A stretch of DNA of 64,000 nt from Marsupella aquatica (lineage: Eukaryota; Marchantiophyta). A program made the position numbers and the translations under genes. Position 1 is the first letter of the stretch. Each line of letters begins with the position of its first letter. The stretch spans positions 14,074,001 to 14,138,000 of the forward strand of contig OZ316895.1 in the NCBI GenBank assembly GCA_973895155.1, in the 5' to 3' direction. Shown piece by piece: positions 23,201-48,581 of the stretch. The notes under the pieces are model-generated. The model was given only the letters and a program-made list of their open reading frames with translations. It did no database searches and had not been told where the DNA came from.

Positions 23201-24918
23201 ATTGACCATATTGAGTCTTCACATGACAAGCTCTTCCTATCTCCTAATTGGCTCCAGAATAATGAGCCAAAGTTCCATTCATTAGCTAAGTCTGCTAGTG
23301 TATATAATAGTGGCATATTTAACCTTAGCCAAGCATAGGACTATGGTTACACTACTGTGATTACAATATAACTCAGACCTTAGAATAATTAGCTAACAGG
23401 GTAAGTACCCCTTGTAATGTTTTGGTTGTGATTTTGTATTCCGCTTAAGTCCAAATGGGTCAGATTTTTGGTAATGGGCCCTAGTTTGGGGACATATTCA
23501 AGGGGAAGCAAAATTTGCAGAGACTTTTATATAAATGAGTGTCATTTCCCAATTCAACCAATCAGATAGAAGAACTTCGAAATAGTGGTAGCATGGCCTT
23601 GCAGGTGATCTTCATACCATCACACACGGGTAGGGCCACACAAGAGGGGCGAACTTCCTCCCTCACCATTCACCATACTCCACATGGGAAAACAATGCGA
23701 GGGTGGGGACGGGAGAAGGATTTGCAGGAGGAGAGGGTGGGGAAGGGTGAGGGGTTTCAAGCAGGGTCAACAGCACCCCATGACGGCCTTATTGATACTG
23801 CTTCCCATTGCCTCCACAACACTTGCATTAGTCAACTCCTCACCTTGACAATTTCTGTGGAACGCACAGGTATTGAAGTAGTTGTAAGTATGTCACACTG
23901 CCAAAGAACAAAAGGCTCACACCATAAGACAGGATCCCAAAGGTAAGAGACTCTATGAAGGAAAAGTATAAGTACAAACTATCATAGCTACCTATTTACC
24001 CTTAAAGTATGTGTCAGCAATGCACATTGCACAACAGCTGAGTTTTGCTTTCTTACTCTCAACCACAATTGATAGGGGTGGTGGCCCAAGAAACTTGCAT
24101 TCCCTGATACTTTGAAATTTCAGCAATCTAAGTTGTACTAGCCTGACTGCCCAAGCTTTTCTTGAAAGTAGATGGTGTCTTCTACCCCCTACATGGTGCC
24201 CATCTTCACCCTACCCGCAAGGTTAGCTGTCCCCAATAGTCAAAGTCTAGAGACTTAACTCTAGACCATAGCCCTTACCCTAGTTTTTCTTTGCCCTCAC
24301 CTTACCTGGTCATTGACCACAAGTAAAGATGAGGCTACAGTGTGTCCATTCACTTGACACCTCCACCCTCAACTCTCACTACATCCCAAACTCTTGATCT
24401 ATAGACTTCACTCGAGACCATAATCAATGAATTGTTTTGTATTGCCCTTATCTGTTAGATTTTGGAAATTTGATAACTTTTGGGGGTAATTTGATAATTT
24501 GAATAGGTAAACATCATGGTTAAAGTGAATTGTAGACTAACATTGTGCCCCCGCAAAATAGTAAAATCCGGAAGTTAAGGTCATGCAATAGTGTGCAATG
24601 AAAGACAAACTACTTAAAATGTTCACCATTTTTTGGTTTCTATGGTAAAACTTTTATACTTTGACCTACTTAATGCCTTTATGATTTTTCTATTTGTAAT
24701 TTTGAGTTCATTCATGGAGAGGAATGCAGAGTCAAGATTCTCCTATACTTTTAATAAAATTTGTAAAAATCTTAACTTGAAGTCCTGTTACCACAGCATA
24801 CTGGCCCCTAAAAGCTTGAGCTGAAGCTTTTTCCTTATGGGGCATTATGGCACACAATGCCAAGTACGAATGCCCAGTTGCCAGGTCCTTACTATATTCA
24901 TATGCCTATAGTGATGGG
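20276..24918. other. Intergenic between PPR and WDR12 genes
   Basis: The first few hundred bases are the presumed PPR 3' untranslated region. No convincing gene was found in the rest. Open frames at 20986-21408 and 23539-23946 (plus) lack recognisable domains. A 22-bp tandem pair (catgtgagaatgggaacaa) lies at 22061-22101, and a cluster of AAGTGCA-type words spans 21700-22310. Confidence 0.4.
21700..22310. repeat. Cluster of AGTGCA words, possible transposon subterminal repeats
   Basis: The hexamer agtgca, or its complement, occurs about a dozen times in roughly 600 bp in contexts such as acaagtgcaa, ataagtgcaa and gtaagtgcac, in both orientations. Similar clustered words recur at 32625-32815. 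Dense short motifs near element ends are typical of hAT and CACTA transposons. The element ends were not identified. Confidence 0.35.
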
Positions 24919-26220
24919 GCACTGCATAATTGGCTCCTCAGAGTAACGGCAGAAAATAAAGGCTAATAAAAAATACAAAGCCTGAAAGAGTCATTTTCTC
25001 TATTTTTTAGCAGACCACCTTGAACTAGCCCACCTTAAACCCTGCATTGCATTGAAGAATTTGCTCCTCAAAGTAAGGTGTGTATTGTTTGGGGGCCTCA
25101 CTCTAAGGGGGGTCTCATATCATGTCCAGAGTTTTGGGGGAATAAACAACCCCACAACTTTATTTATTTATGTTTTGGGGAATAAATACAATTTTTGAAG
25201 GAATGTTTTAATACAAACTTTTTGGAATATTCTTGGAATATTTTCATATTTGTTTTAAAAAACACTATGATTAATATAATTCTCAAAACTGAATTAAAAC
25301 ACCCCTAATGCTCTTCCACAAAAAATTAAAAGACTTTTACTAAACCAATAAAAAACCCTGTTTTTATTCCCGCATGATTGGTTAGAAGAGAAGAAGTGAG
25401 GACACTTGGGGTGTATAGTAGAAAATAAAGGCTAGCTAAAATGTGAAAGAGTAATATTCTCTATTTCTAACAGGAGACCTTAAAATAATGCAAAGTCCAC
25501 CTTTAAACCCTGCATTGCATTGAATAATTTGCTCCTCAAAGTAAGGCGTCTTTTGTTGAAAATATAGGCTTACAACATACAACAAATAAAAAGAGTCAAA
25601 GAGTCATTGACTCTCTAACTCTCTAATTTTAACAGAGCACCTTGAACTCAAAGCCCACTCTTAACTCCTGCATGGCAGTGAATAATTGGCTCCTCAAAGT
25701 AAGGTGTGTACTGTAAAAAATAAAGGCTAACAGAAACCTGAAAGAGTAATTTTCTCTATTTCTAACAGAGTACCTTAAAGGCAAAACCCATCCTTAAACC
25801 CTGCATTCCATTAAAGAATTAGCTACTCAAAGTAAGGTGTGTCTTGTAGAAAATAAAAAGGGTACAAAACAAGTTAAAGAGTTATTTTCATTATTTCTAA
25901 CAGAGCACCTAAAAGCGCCACTGTACTTGACAAAACCTGGATACACCAGGTTTCACCATTTTTAGACAATTTTTTCCTGAAGTTGTGGAGCAAAGTCTCA
26001 CCCTAGAGGAGAGAAATGTAAAAAAATGAGAAGTATTGGACAATGGTGTGGTTTAAACTCAAAGCTCACCCTTAAACACTCCATTGCATTGAATAATTCC
26101 CTCCTCAAAGCAAGTTTTTTACTGTAGAAAATAAAGGCTAACAAAAAGGTTAACTACTCTATTTATTTTCCGTATTTTGAACAGGGCACCTGCAAGGCAA
26201 AGCCCACCCTTAAACCCTAA
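24919..26220. repeat. Tandem array of intron-like 130-160-bp units
   Basis: Six degenerate units share the block ccttaaaccctgcattgcat, then ctcctcaaagtaaggtgtg, gtagaaaataaaggctaac and ctctatttctaacag. The ctcctca anchors fall at about 24934, 25064, 25532, 25690, 25823 (as ctactca) and 26101. The long second interval contains a 326-bp MITE and the fifth interval contains about 130 bp of other sequence. Each unit therefore shows a donor-like aaag|gtaag-type site, a branch-like ctaac and a pyrimidine-rich acceptor ending aacag. The last unit runs into the WDR12 leader, about 180 bp before the start codon. Confidence 0.85.
25085..25410. mobile_element. 326-bp MITE inside the intron-like array
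   Basis: Comparison with sibling units shows that unit two is split between aaggtgtgta and tagtagaaaataaagg by an A/T-rich 326-bp insert. The word gtgta flanks it at 25080-25084 and 25411-25415. The ends share cctcact in inverted orientation (gggggcctcact left, agtgaggacac right). Length, composition and G-rich outer ends resemble the MITE at 1498-1827, with shared internal words such as ctcttccac and aaaacacccct-like blocks, so the two may be one family. Confidence 0.6.
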
Positions 26221-26398
26221 ACCCTGGTTCCTCGTCTTTTGGAGTCCGCGCATTACAGTCTTCAGGCTCTGAAAATCACTTCCTCCGCAGCAGCTACAAT
26301 TGTCGATTGTGTGGGGAGTCCTGCAAGACCCGATTCCTGGGACGAAGATCTGCAGCTGCTCGATTGACTGTGCTCCTCCGAGCTTCTGCAGTGCAGCG

Positions 26399-29300
26399 AT
26401 GGAGGCGAACGGAGAGGCGAAGATGGCCGACGAAAATGCCGTCGAGACGCAGCTGCAGGTTCGCTTCAGCACCAAGTTGGAGGAAAAGTTCCGCGTTGTC
26501 AACACGCCCTTCGCCGTGCCCTCGTCTCTCAATCGCTATGGCCTCTCCGAAATCATCAATGCTCTGCTCGGTCTCAGTGGTACGTTGTGTCTGTGTTTTT
26601 TTGGAAAATTTTCTACCCTGGTTTTTCTCTAAATTTCACGTTTTGGAAAGTTTTCAGTGGCTTACAGAGTTGAATTCCTCGTTTTCTCGTCCTTAGTAGG
26701 GTTACTGCAATGTATCCACTGCCCTTGTGGATGTAACAAAGCATGTTTCTCGAAGAAAGGATTCCATAAATGACCTATATCATTCCTTCTCTATTGTAAC
26801 ACAAGACGTTGTTGTAAAAATCTGATTGATACCCGAGAGGAAACGTTTTCTTAGAAGCAGACGTAGCCAGATAGCAGAGGGCCATTTTCCTTGCTAGTGT
26901 GGCCAGGGTTTGATGCATCAGGGACGCCATCCCAATTTTCAAGTTTAAATTCCGGATCTTCATTGTTTGAGGTGTGGGATTGTTGTGTTGTACTACAAAG
27001 GAGGTCTGGTTTCTGTGATCTCTTGGCTCAACAGGTCGGATGAATGTGTGGAATTATACATCTTGCGACAATAACATTCTAGGCTTAGCAGACTTTACGC
27101 TTGGATCATCAGACGTATTGTTCTGATGTAGTTTGCGAATCTTACCTCAGATAAACCTATACCTTTCGATTTCCTTCTTGATGAGGAGCTGCTGCGGTCC
27201 TCACTGGAGACATATCTTTTGACGAAGAACCTTTCAGCTGTAAGTATCTGTAAGAGTTGACAAGATGTTTGTATGTGTGCGTGACAGTCGTTATCTATGC
27301 TGTGGTTTTTGCCCTCACAAATGATTCAGCTGGATTGGGAATGATGTGGACGTTTGTGGCCTGATGTTAGGAAACAATTCTCGACATTGAATACCTCCCT
27401 GCAGTACTGCCACCGAGTCCAAAGGAGGATCATTTGCATGACGATTGGGTCAGTGCCGTTGATGGTTCGTTGGACAGGTTCGATGATAGCACCACTGAAG
27501 CCTTCTCTTCCCGTCATTTGTCTGCTTCTCTTCTATTCTAGAATCCTCTTACAGCGTAAGTCACCTTCTAAGTTTGAGGAAAGTTGATTTGATCGTTGGT
27601 GATTGATAACTAGGAAATGCAATACTCTATGTGAAGGAACTCATGGTGTATGAAGTTGAAGCAAGTAAAGCTGTTGCTGTTGCTTTACTGTCACGAGCCC
27701 TTTCGTATCCTTGGTTGTCTCAATTTTTCCACGACAAAGAGGGTTTAGGGTCTAGTTCATGTGATCAAGCGTTGTCTTTGACGACTTGTCTTGTACTTTC
27801 TTTGCAGGTTTATCTTCACTGGATCGTATGATAACCTTGCACGGTAGGAGCCACAATCTTGTCAAATATTGCTTGCCTCTTGGTTCTAATTATGCAATAT
27901 ATAGTACTATAGAGAAATTTTCGCCGTAGCCCAATATGGATGCTCCTTTGATATGCTGTCAAGAACAGGGTTAGGGAATCAAATTCTGAATGTAGGATGC
28001 AACTTGCTTTAAGTAGAGATATCTTCGCTCTCGATTAATACGTGATTGCTTGTCCGCTCATTGCAGACTCTGGAGCCCCGAAGGTGTTTGTGTCAGAGTT
28101 TTTAAGGGGCACACTGATGCGATTACTTCACTTTCTTTAATTTCTTCGTCAGGTTTTTTCTCTAAGCATTAAACTCTTTCTTGGTTAATGAGTGTTCTGT
28201 AAGCTATTCTCATACTCTGTATGCTTAGCATGATCTGATGAGACTAGTGTAGATGCATTTGATCAGCTGTTTCTTTAATGTCTTCAAGGAAGTGATGATC
28301 ACAAAATATCCAGGATCGACTTATAGATGAAATTTCCTTTGTTGGTGTTTCGATCTCTCAAGGCAGGATCCAGTGAGGAGTATTTTGGATTGGTTACTGC
28401 TTCCAAAGACAGAACCGTGCGCCTGTGGCAGGTATGGTTTTGGACCACGGCTGGTTAGGTTCTTGGGTATGTTGTTGGGTCTTTGTACGGTCCCATATCT
28501 GTGCACGGCTAAAATATCAGTTTGTGATGTTCCCGTTGTGCAGAAAGTGTTGCCCGATACGCCATCTGCAAAGGTCAAGTCAGTAAAACCTACGAAATGT
28601 TTCAAGGGCCATACCTCGTCTGTCCAGACCGTTGCCTCAAGTCCCTCTGGAAGTCAGGTATATTACTACTGCTGTCTTTGTCGATAATAATTATTATAGT
28701 TCCTTCGTTGCTATACTTGGAACAGACGGTGTGATGAATAGGTACATCAGCAAAGACTGTAGGCCCTTTACCTCCTTTGCTAATTGTACTCCCAACTTCC
28801 TCTTGAATTCAGATTGCTTCTGGGTCATGGGATTGTTCCATTAAGCTATGGAACATTTTCGACGATGCTGAAGCAGACGAGGAGGCTGCCAAGAAGCGAA
28901 AACTTAATGGCACAGGTGTTGAATCCAATCATGGAGAAGTACAAGTCACTGCACAACGAACGTTAGAAGGACATACTCAGTGTGTGTCTCAGGTTGCATA
29001 TTCTGAGGAGGACTATTTATATTCAGTTTCTTGGGACCATTCCGTCCGCAGTTGGAACTTAGAGACAGGTGACAATACGGCAACCTTGGTAAGTTACCAA
29101 TTGTGTAGCACTGTGTATCTGACTTATATTAATAGAAAATCATAGACAACTTCAATTGTACCTTCAATTTTTCTATCAGCTTCATTGAATTTCTTGAATA
29201 TATTTACTGTTCAGGCCGACTTCGTGTGTATGAAGTCATTTAAATTTTGGTTGTTTCAGAATTGTAGCAAGGCCCTCCTTTGCCTTAGCATAGGAGGTGA

Positions 29301-30466
29301 AGGTTCTGCACTAATTGCGACCGGAGGTGCAGATCGTGTTTTGAGAATCTGGGATCCTCGTATGGTCGGTGTGTACCTCGGCCTTAATGTACTTTTGTTC
29401 AGCATGAGTGCTTGTACCCCATTAAGACTCTATCTCTACTCTGGCCTCAATAGCGTCGTGCATTCAAGGAAATTGATAGTGCACCTGCCTCTGTCAATTC
29501 ATTATTGACGCTCTGTAGTAGAAATAAAGCTCCCAGCTCTGATAGTGTGAAATTGTGATGTCTTATTCTGTCTCAGGGGTTGCAGTGCCCGTACTTCAAT
29601 TGACATCTCACCAGGGGTGGATCACGTCCTGTAAATGGTAGCGTTACTTTTTTTCTATCGTACAAAGTTTTCATGTTGTGCCTTTGTGGGAGTCAATTGT
29701 TCTGTCTTAATGTTGCAAAGCTGACACCTGATTCGGAGGATCCATTTCGATTCTGAGTTCAATCTTTGAGATCCTGCAAATCAGTTTCGAGATGCAACGG
29801 GGTTGTTAAACTGCTACTTCTAGTTGAGTGAGACTGGGTGAGCTGGTGTTAGAGTTGACTGGAATATCTGTAACTGTTCCCTGGTTTTTTCAGGCACCCG
29901 AAGTCTAGTTATCATATACTATCTTCGTCTCATGATGGAACCCTCAAGCTTTGGGATGTTCGAGCAAAGGTATACTGAATTTTGCATCTGTATCCTTAGC
30001 TGAAGTCCTAAGCCTTCCTTTGTGGTCCACAAGTTGCTCTTTGGACAAAGTGCACTTTGAAGTGAAATCCCTTGAGCTAGCTCAGGGGAAAGTGCAGCAA
30101 CATGCAGCTGAAATGCAATGTTACTAACCGGATGGGTTTCTAATTTGCAGGTTCCCCTACACACAGCGGATGCACACGCAGATAAGGTTAGGAGCAACCC
30201 CGTAGATGAAGTTGATTTTTGAAAAGTTCTTTCCTTATGTCTTTTGGTAATGGTCTCTTCATACAGATGTAAGTTGGTCCAGATGAGAGTTAGTTCTTTG
30301 GCTTTACATCCTTATCAAACTGAACTAACTTCAGCACTCTTACATCGGACCTTGCCAGGTTTTGTGCGCTGACTGGTGGAAGGATGACTGTATTGTGAGT
30401 GGAGGAGCAGATTCAAAATTGAGCATTTTGCATGGAGTAAATTTAAGTGGTTCAGTCCAGGGATGA
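26399..30466 (+). CDS. WDR12: WDR12/Ytm1 ribosome biogenesis WD-repeat protein, 13 exons, 447 aa
   Basis: WDR12 (yeast Ytm1) works in the nucleolus in the PeBoW complex with Pes1 and Bop1, maturing 5.8S/28S rRNA of the 60S subunit. Exons: 26399-26579, 27151-27239, 27371-27477, 27808-27843, 28067-28152, 28367-28431, 28544-28657, 28813-29088, 29260-29368, 29577-29637, 29894-29969, 30151-30186, 30359-30466. Phase closes exactly. The N-terminal NLE domain (QVRFSTKLEEKFRV, then FDFLLDEELLRSSLE) is the part that binds the AAA ATPase Rea1/Midasin. It is followed by the family's linker motif (HDDWVSAVDG) and about seven WD repeats (FIFTGSYDNLARLWS, GLVTASKDRTVRLWQ, IASGSWDCSIKLWN, LYSVSWDHSVRSWN, IATGGADRVLRIWD, LSSSHDGTLKLWDVR, IVSGGADSKLSI). 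A basic KKRK segment sits in exon 8. Length fits the family (about 420-440). A second in-frame ATG follows at 26423. Confidence 0.95.
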
Positions 30467-33400
30467 GTCCTAAATCTTCTTGCAAGATCTATGATGAGTC
30501 TGAAATGCTTTGATTTGGTCATCTCTGACCAAGGAGAAAGCACAAATTTTGTAGAAAATATGTTAGTTGGAGGTATGGACGAAATATTTAGTTAGGCTGG
30601 AAGAGTGTATCATATTCTACATTTTAACTTCGCTTCAGTAGTCAGAGTCGATGGCCTTGCAGTCCCTTACCACCAGTACCCGCATTTGTTCGCAAAGTAA
30701 TTGAGTTCTATATGAACTTTACTGCCAACCGCTTCCGACATCTGTACATTGTTGATTCCGAAGCACTGCCACGAATTTGAAATGGGAATAAGAAGTGATC
30801 TAGTTTTCTGTGTCGAACTTGTGAAGGAGGTTTTGGAGATACGTTTTCAGGACGTGTATCATACTTTCACAGTTATCGGTGGATGATGTACGACGGGAGT
30901 AGGTTTCTTCAATTTATTGACATGTCACGTCTAGATGGCAGTTATCTGCGCAGAGTAATAGGTTTACAATCCTGAAATCCGGTAGCAATGGTTATTCTGG
31001 TACTATTCTGTCATGTCCTTCGACAGGGGTAGTCGTGGCTTATTCCAGTGGCAGTAGATTTTGGCTGTTTACCTCGAGATCAACGCCATAAACCTTCCAG
31101 CGCACAACCGTTAAACTCTTCACTCCTAAAAGTTCTTTCGTCCATCCAGATCCCTAGGTCAAACATGATGGGCGTATAAAAAAAAGACAAAACTTGAACA
31201 AATATGCGAGAAAATGTGCAGTTGACTAACAGATCTGGATAATCTACAAGTGATCCAAAATCAGAGAGATAGATCCAGAAAATCAGGAAAAGCTGGTGTT
31301 CACTTGAGCCTGGTAAACTAGATCTACCTAAAGGTGACCCCAAAATTAGAGAAGTACATCCAGATAATCAGGAAATTTTCTTACCTGGTAAGCCACCTCC
31401 AATCAGTCAAGCTCATATCGACAAAATAGAAGAAAAATCCCTGGTGTGCCACCTTCAGTGGTCCAGTCAGTCAACCTCATATATTAAAAAACAGAAGAAA
31501 AATCCTTGGGTTTCCTGTGAAGGGTCCAGGAGACGCAACATCGGCAGCACCACCCTCCATCGTCCATTTTAGTCCTCAGTTCCTAGCTTCCCTCCTGTAT
31601 AGTATTCTCCAACAAGCCTCTGATTATCTTCTCCAACTATATAGGATGACACTCCCCACCATGGCAAAGGAGGAAAAACCTTAAAAATTACCCCCTACCC
31701 ACAAACGCTAAATGCAAATCAACCTGAAGGAGAGCAAACTTTTAAGTACATTCCATGTCAAAGTGATCAAGAGAGACTACGAAGGTGCGAAAGTGGGACC
31801 AAGTCGATGGATACACTACGGTGACTCAAACCTCTGAGTTTCTGACCCTTAGATCTCCCTAGATTTAAGGATAACTGTCAAATTCTGGCTAATGGACTAT
31901 GTGGCTCAGTGCGAAACTGGCCAATCAAAGACAAATAACCTAGTAAAGTTTTGCCATCAGTGGCAAAGACCTCTTAGCATGGCAGGAATTGGCAACTTTT
32001 TGCCACTAGAAAAAATGTGGGTGGGCACTCTCTCACCATGCATGCCATCTCAGTACATTTAATTGAAATGCTTTTGTAGTTAGTTGGATAGAGGAATTCT
32101 CCACGTTTACAAAATGCTCGGATGGAGTAGCACAGCCAGCATAGACCTCAGCAAAACCCTCATTTTTTTCTTAGACAATACATGTAACAGTGGAGAGTGA
32201 GACATGACAAGTAGCAATGTCAGGTTTGTTGGATAGACCTTTCCAAGAGGCTTCTAATGACCGTTGAACACCAAAACTGGCTGCATAGAGTGAGAAATTT
32301 GGTGGTCAAAAGTTTGTTGGAGCAGGACCAGAGTCAGCAAGTGAGGGTGTAAGGGGTGTAATGGTCCATGGGGGTTAGAAGGTTCACGAGCTCCGTCTAT
32401 CCAGGTGTCTTTTTCACAGTTCTTGCCTGGTACTGCTGGGATTATTATAATCGAAGTTAGATTTGTGGGTTTGTCGGTCTCATCATTCCTCCATCATTAT
32501 GAACCTCACGCCCTCACGATAATCTACAGTATTGTAAAATATCTCACCCCTCTCCAAACTTGGGGACTACGGAAGGAACATGAGACCAGAACAGTATCAA
32601 GAGAACTACAGTCAAACTCTTCTAAGTGCACACTCTAGGAAAGATTTATGTGGTGTGCACTCAACAAGGGTCAAATTTTTGCACTAATTTATAAGTTTGT
32701 ATGATTTACATCCCCTGTTTCAATGTGCATGTGTTTAAAAAACATTATTTAGAACTTGGCTACAACAGTACAGTAGACGCTCTACAAGTGCAAAATGAGT
32801 AAGTGCACATCCGGGATAAATGCAAGGCATCCTGGTCTTCCCTTTGTTTACATGGAGTTTGCAGTTATGAACATGCAAAGTGGGACTTAATTTAGAAAAA
32901 TAAAAAGTGAAGAGATTTACTCTAGTTGTCAGGTAGGCCCACCCTTAGCTAGCAAGGGTAGGGGGATTCTTTTTGGGCATATGTAACAAAAAAATGGAAT
33001 TACTCTTCACAAACAGGCTCGCGTGACCAATGCTCCTCTACATTGTTTGTTTTTACTTGGCTACTGTAGCTCATTTCCTTCGTACAAATGCTCACTATTT
33101 TGGGTGCTTGGCCCATCTGGATGCCAACGTCAAAAGTTGCGGCCCATGGGAGGATCAACCGTACAAGAAGTAAGACAAAGAAAATTAAAAAAAGGAAATT
33201 ATATAGAGAAAGAAGACAGGGAACCAATAGAATTATGGATATGGTCCAGTGTCTATGGTACAACTAACCGCTAGGGTCCCAAGATTCCAAGGGCTAATCT
33301 GAGCTCCAGCATCCATTCTGAGATATTTTGCTTTAGCCCCCAAGTGATGCTCATCACTAATAAAAAATTTCCATTTTCAAGGCAAGAAACTGTATAAAGA

Positions 33401-33668
33401 GGGTGTTTAGACTCCCATGGAAACAAACATTTGACATGATACCAGGATGGACAAGTCAAACCCCTGATGACACAAATCCACGTCAGAATTGGTGCACAAC
33501 ACTTTACACATACGTGTTTCAAAGATGTATTGTAAACATGCATTTGTCCCATAATAGAAGGTTTCAAGTGGGTTCATCCTCTAAAGTGGCTCTTATTCAA
33601 CTGAAGGAGTTGGGTTCCTTGGGTACACACTAGATAACCTTTCAACTTTCCATGTCACTATATTGTGA
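30467..33668. other. Intergenic downstream of WDR12
   Basis: After the WDR12 3' region no gene is recognised. Around 31250-31510, short words (gatccaaaatcagagag, aatcaggaaa, agaagaaaaatcc) recur, suggesting old small duplications. A second group of agtgca words lies at 32625-32815. Confidence 0.4.
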
Positions 33669-33935
33669 GGTGCCAGAAGTATCATGACACTGTAATGTTC
33701 CTCAGTCCATCTGATACAGTGTGATGGACACTGGATATTGTATGATGCCAGGAGTATCATGACACTGTAAAGTTCCTGAGTCCATCTGATACATTGTCAT
33801 GGATACAGGAAAGTTTAAGGTGCCAGGAGTAGCATGATACTGTACCATGATGGTCATGGACTTACAGGACATGTCCTTTTGATACAGTGTCATGATATTG
33901 TAAGGTGCCCTGACTATCATCACACTGTACCATCA
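33669..33935. repeat. Degenerate 75-85-bp minisatellite, four copies
   Basis: Units begin ggtgccagaagtatcatgac at about 33669, gatgccaggagtatcatgac at 33744, ggtgccaggagtagcatgat at 33819 and ggtgccctgactatcatcac at 33904. Each is followed by a tactgta-like word, and the first three by a tgatacagtgt-like or related word. The units are diverged, so the array is old. Confidence 0.85.
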
Positions 33936-34128
33936 AATTTCTGAGCCATCAAAGCTTTCCACTTGAAAACACAGAGAGCTGATTTTACTTAAGGTAGTGA
34001 ACGTTTTGAAAGAGCATAATATGTGTGCCATACCTTGTCAATATCCGGATCACCTCTTTATGAAGATTCTCATTTACTTTTACGAAAATTAGAAAAAACA
34101 AAAATCTCTCAGACCTGTAAGTGTAATA

Positions 34129-34415
34129 GATTTCTTTTGTTGTTCTCTTGAAAACTAAAAGCTGACCCAACCAACAGAGAATAGACAATCAACTTTGGAG
34201 AATGCACCTTTGTTGGGTACAAGGCGGGTCATACCCAGGAGGGAGAGAGGGTTGGACCAAAGCCCAAAGCGGACCAACCAGGGCTGATGAGAACCCAATA
34301 CTCCAACCATTACACCTAATTCACACACAGTCTCCACAACCCTTGAGGGGGGATTGAACCTAAGACCTCGGTCCTTGGCCCATCCCCTGGCCTACCAACT
34401 GACCACAGCCAGTTG
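34129..34415 (-). mobile_element. tRNA-derived SINE, 287 bp
   Basis: On the minus strand from 34415 the element starts ccaactggctgtggtcagtt, with an A-box-like tggtcagttggtagg and a B box in taggttcaatcccc. It continues with tgtggagactgtgtg, cagccctggttggtc and ctctctccctcctgg blocks, and ends gtctattctctgttggttgg followed by a ttttcaag A-rich end near 34135. The 8-bp word gtgtaata flanks it at 34121-34128 and 34416-34423. Shared head, middle and tail with the copy at 52019-52426 define one family. Confidence 0.8.
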
Positions 34416-34423
34416 GTGTAATA

Positions 34424-35805
34424 AGGTCTTGTTTCCTGAGTATTATTGACCATAGTGGCCCCTAAAAAAAAGAAAAAGGGAAGGGAGTGTGTTTTTAATT
34501 ACAAAAATTTGTGAAATCCCACGGAAAAAAAGGATTATGGGCTTCTGGGAAAAAATAGCAAGTTTTTGTTCTACTTTCGCCACATACCCTACTTCCCAGA
34601 ATCTGACGGTTTGCCTGAAGTCTAGGGAGGAATAATGTTCAGAGATTAATCTAAGATGGTTACATGGAAAATTTTCCAAGAACTTCTGAAACACCAGGTG
34701 AGATTTTCCACTATGGGACAAAGAGAAAAAGCTTAAAAGTAGTCTCCTAGGCAGACCATGGCTGCAGGGTGCTATGCTGGTTGACCATGGATGGGACTCT
34801 GTACTGGCCGGCTGTGTAGTAGCTAACGAGGCTAGGTGACACCGTGACAGGGGATATGCATGCATGGGGACTGAGGAGGGCCCAAGGAGTCCATTTCAAA
34901 CAAATGGGCCTCGTTAGGGTTTTTTTCCCCCTTGGAGGGACCCATCAAGTATTTTTTCTCCTTACGAGACAAAAGAAATTCCCGGTTTTATTCGGGGTCA
35001 TGTTTGTCGCATCTCTCTACTGAACATTCGCACGTTGTTTCCTCCCCTTCATCGTCGGATGTCACTCACCTTGTGCTTCTTCTTCTTCTTCTTCTTCCGT
35101 TTTCGCTTCCGTTCTGTGCTCGCGTTTCCGTGCTGAAGACGGAGGTGCACTGGACTGGACTGGACTGGACTGGACTGCAATTGGACTCGCTCTGCTCTCT
35201 GGATGGGATTGGGATTGGGATTTGGGTTGGGCTGTTCGCACGGACGGGATTACACGGCTGGAATGATGATGGACGGAGGAGTCGTGGCCGCAGCAGCAGC
35301 AGCAGCAGCAGCAGCTGTGTTGACGATGATGATTGCGGGAAGGGAATTTCAATCGAGGTTTGTGTGCTGAATGGAGGAGAGCAGGAGGTGGCGGTAGTAG
35401 GTGTGGAGTTGGGGAGAGTCACGAGGACTCGAGAGGACTCGAGATCCCGGAGTAGTTTCTCTGATGCGCGGGAAGCGAATTTTGGATTTGGACGCTGCGG
35501 TGAGGGTTGTGTGGCATGATGGAGGTGGGAGGGGCACTTCAGGGGAGCTAGGGTGACCGGTGGACCACTTTCGATCAGGTCACCGGCTGGCGATTCGAAG
35601 GCTCTGCTACGGGAGCGTAGGGATTGCTTTTGAAACGGGTGGGAGGGTTTCACAGAGGGGACGGGTCTCTGGTTGATGGATGGATGGAGTTTTGGAGAAT
35701 TGAGTTTAGGCAGGATGAAGAGGGTTTGACGGAGGAGTGTCTGGAGCGGGAGGTGGTGATTTGAGTAGGATTCGTCGTCAGGCTGCCAGCTTTGCAGATC
35801 CAGAA
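34424..35805. other. Upstream region and presumed promoter of the ABCC gene
   Basis: Microsatellites occur at 35076-35098 (CTT), 35151-35176 (GGACT) and 35290-35315 (GCA). The region 35100-35800 becomes G/C-rich, as expected for a transcribed leader, and carries long but featureless frames on both strands (notably 35066-35917 minus). No separate gene is called. Confidence 0.4.
35290..35315. repeat. (GCA)n trinucleotide microsatellite
   Basis: About eight perfect cag/gca units lie in the presumed leader of the ABCC gene. Confidence 0.95.
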
Positions 35806-48569
<12,764 letters not shown>

Positions 48570-48581
48570 ATCTTTATTACT

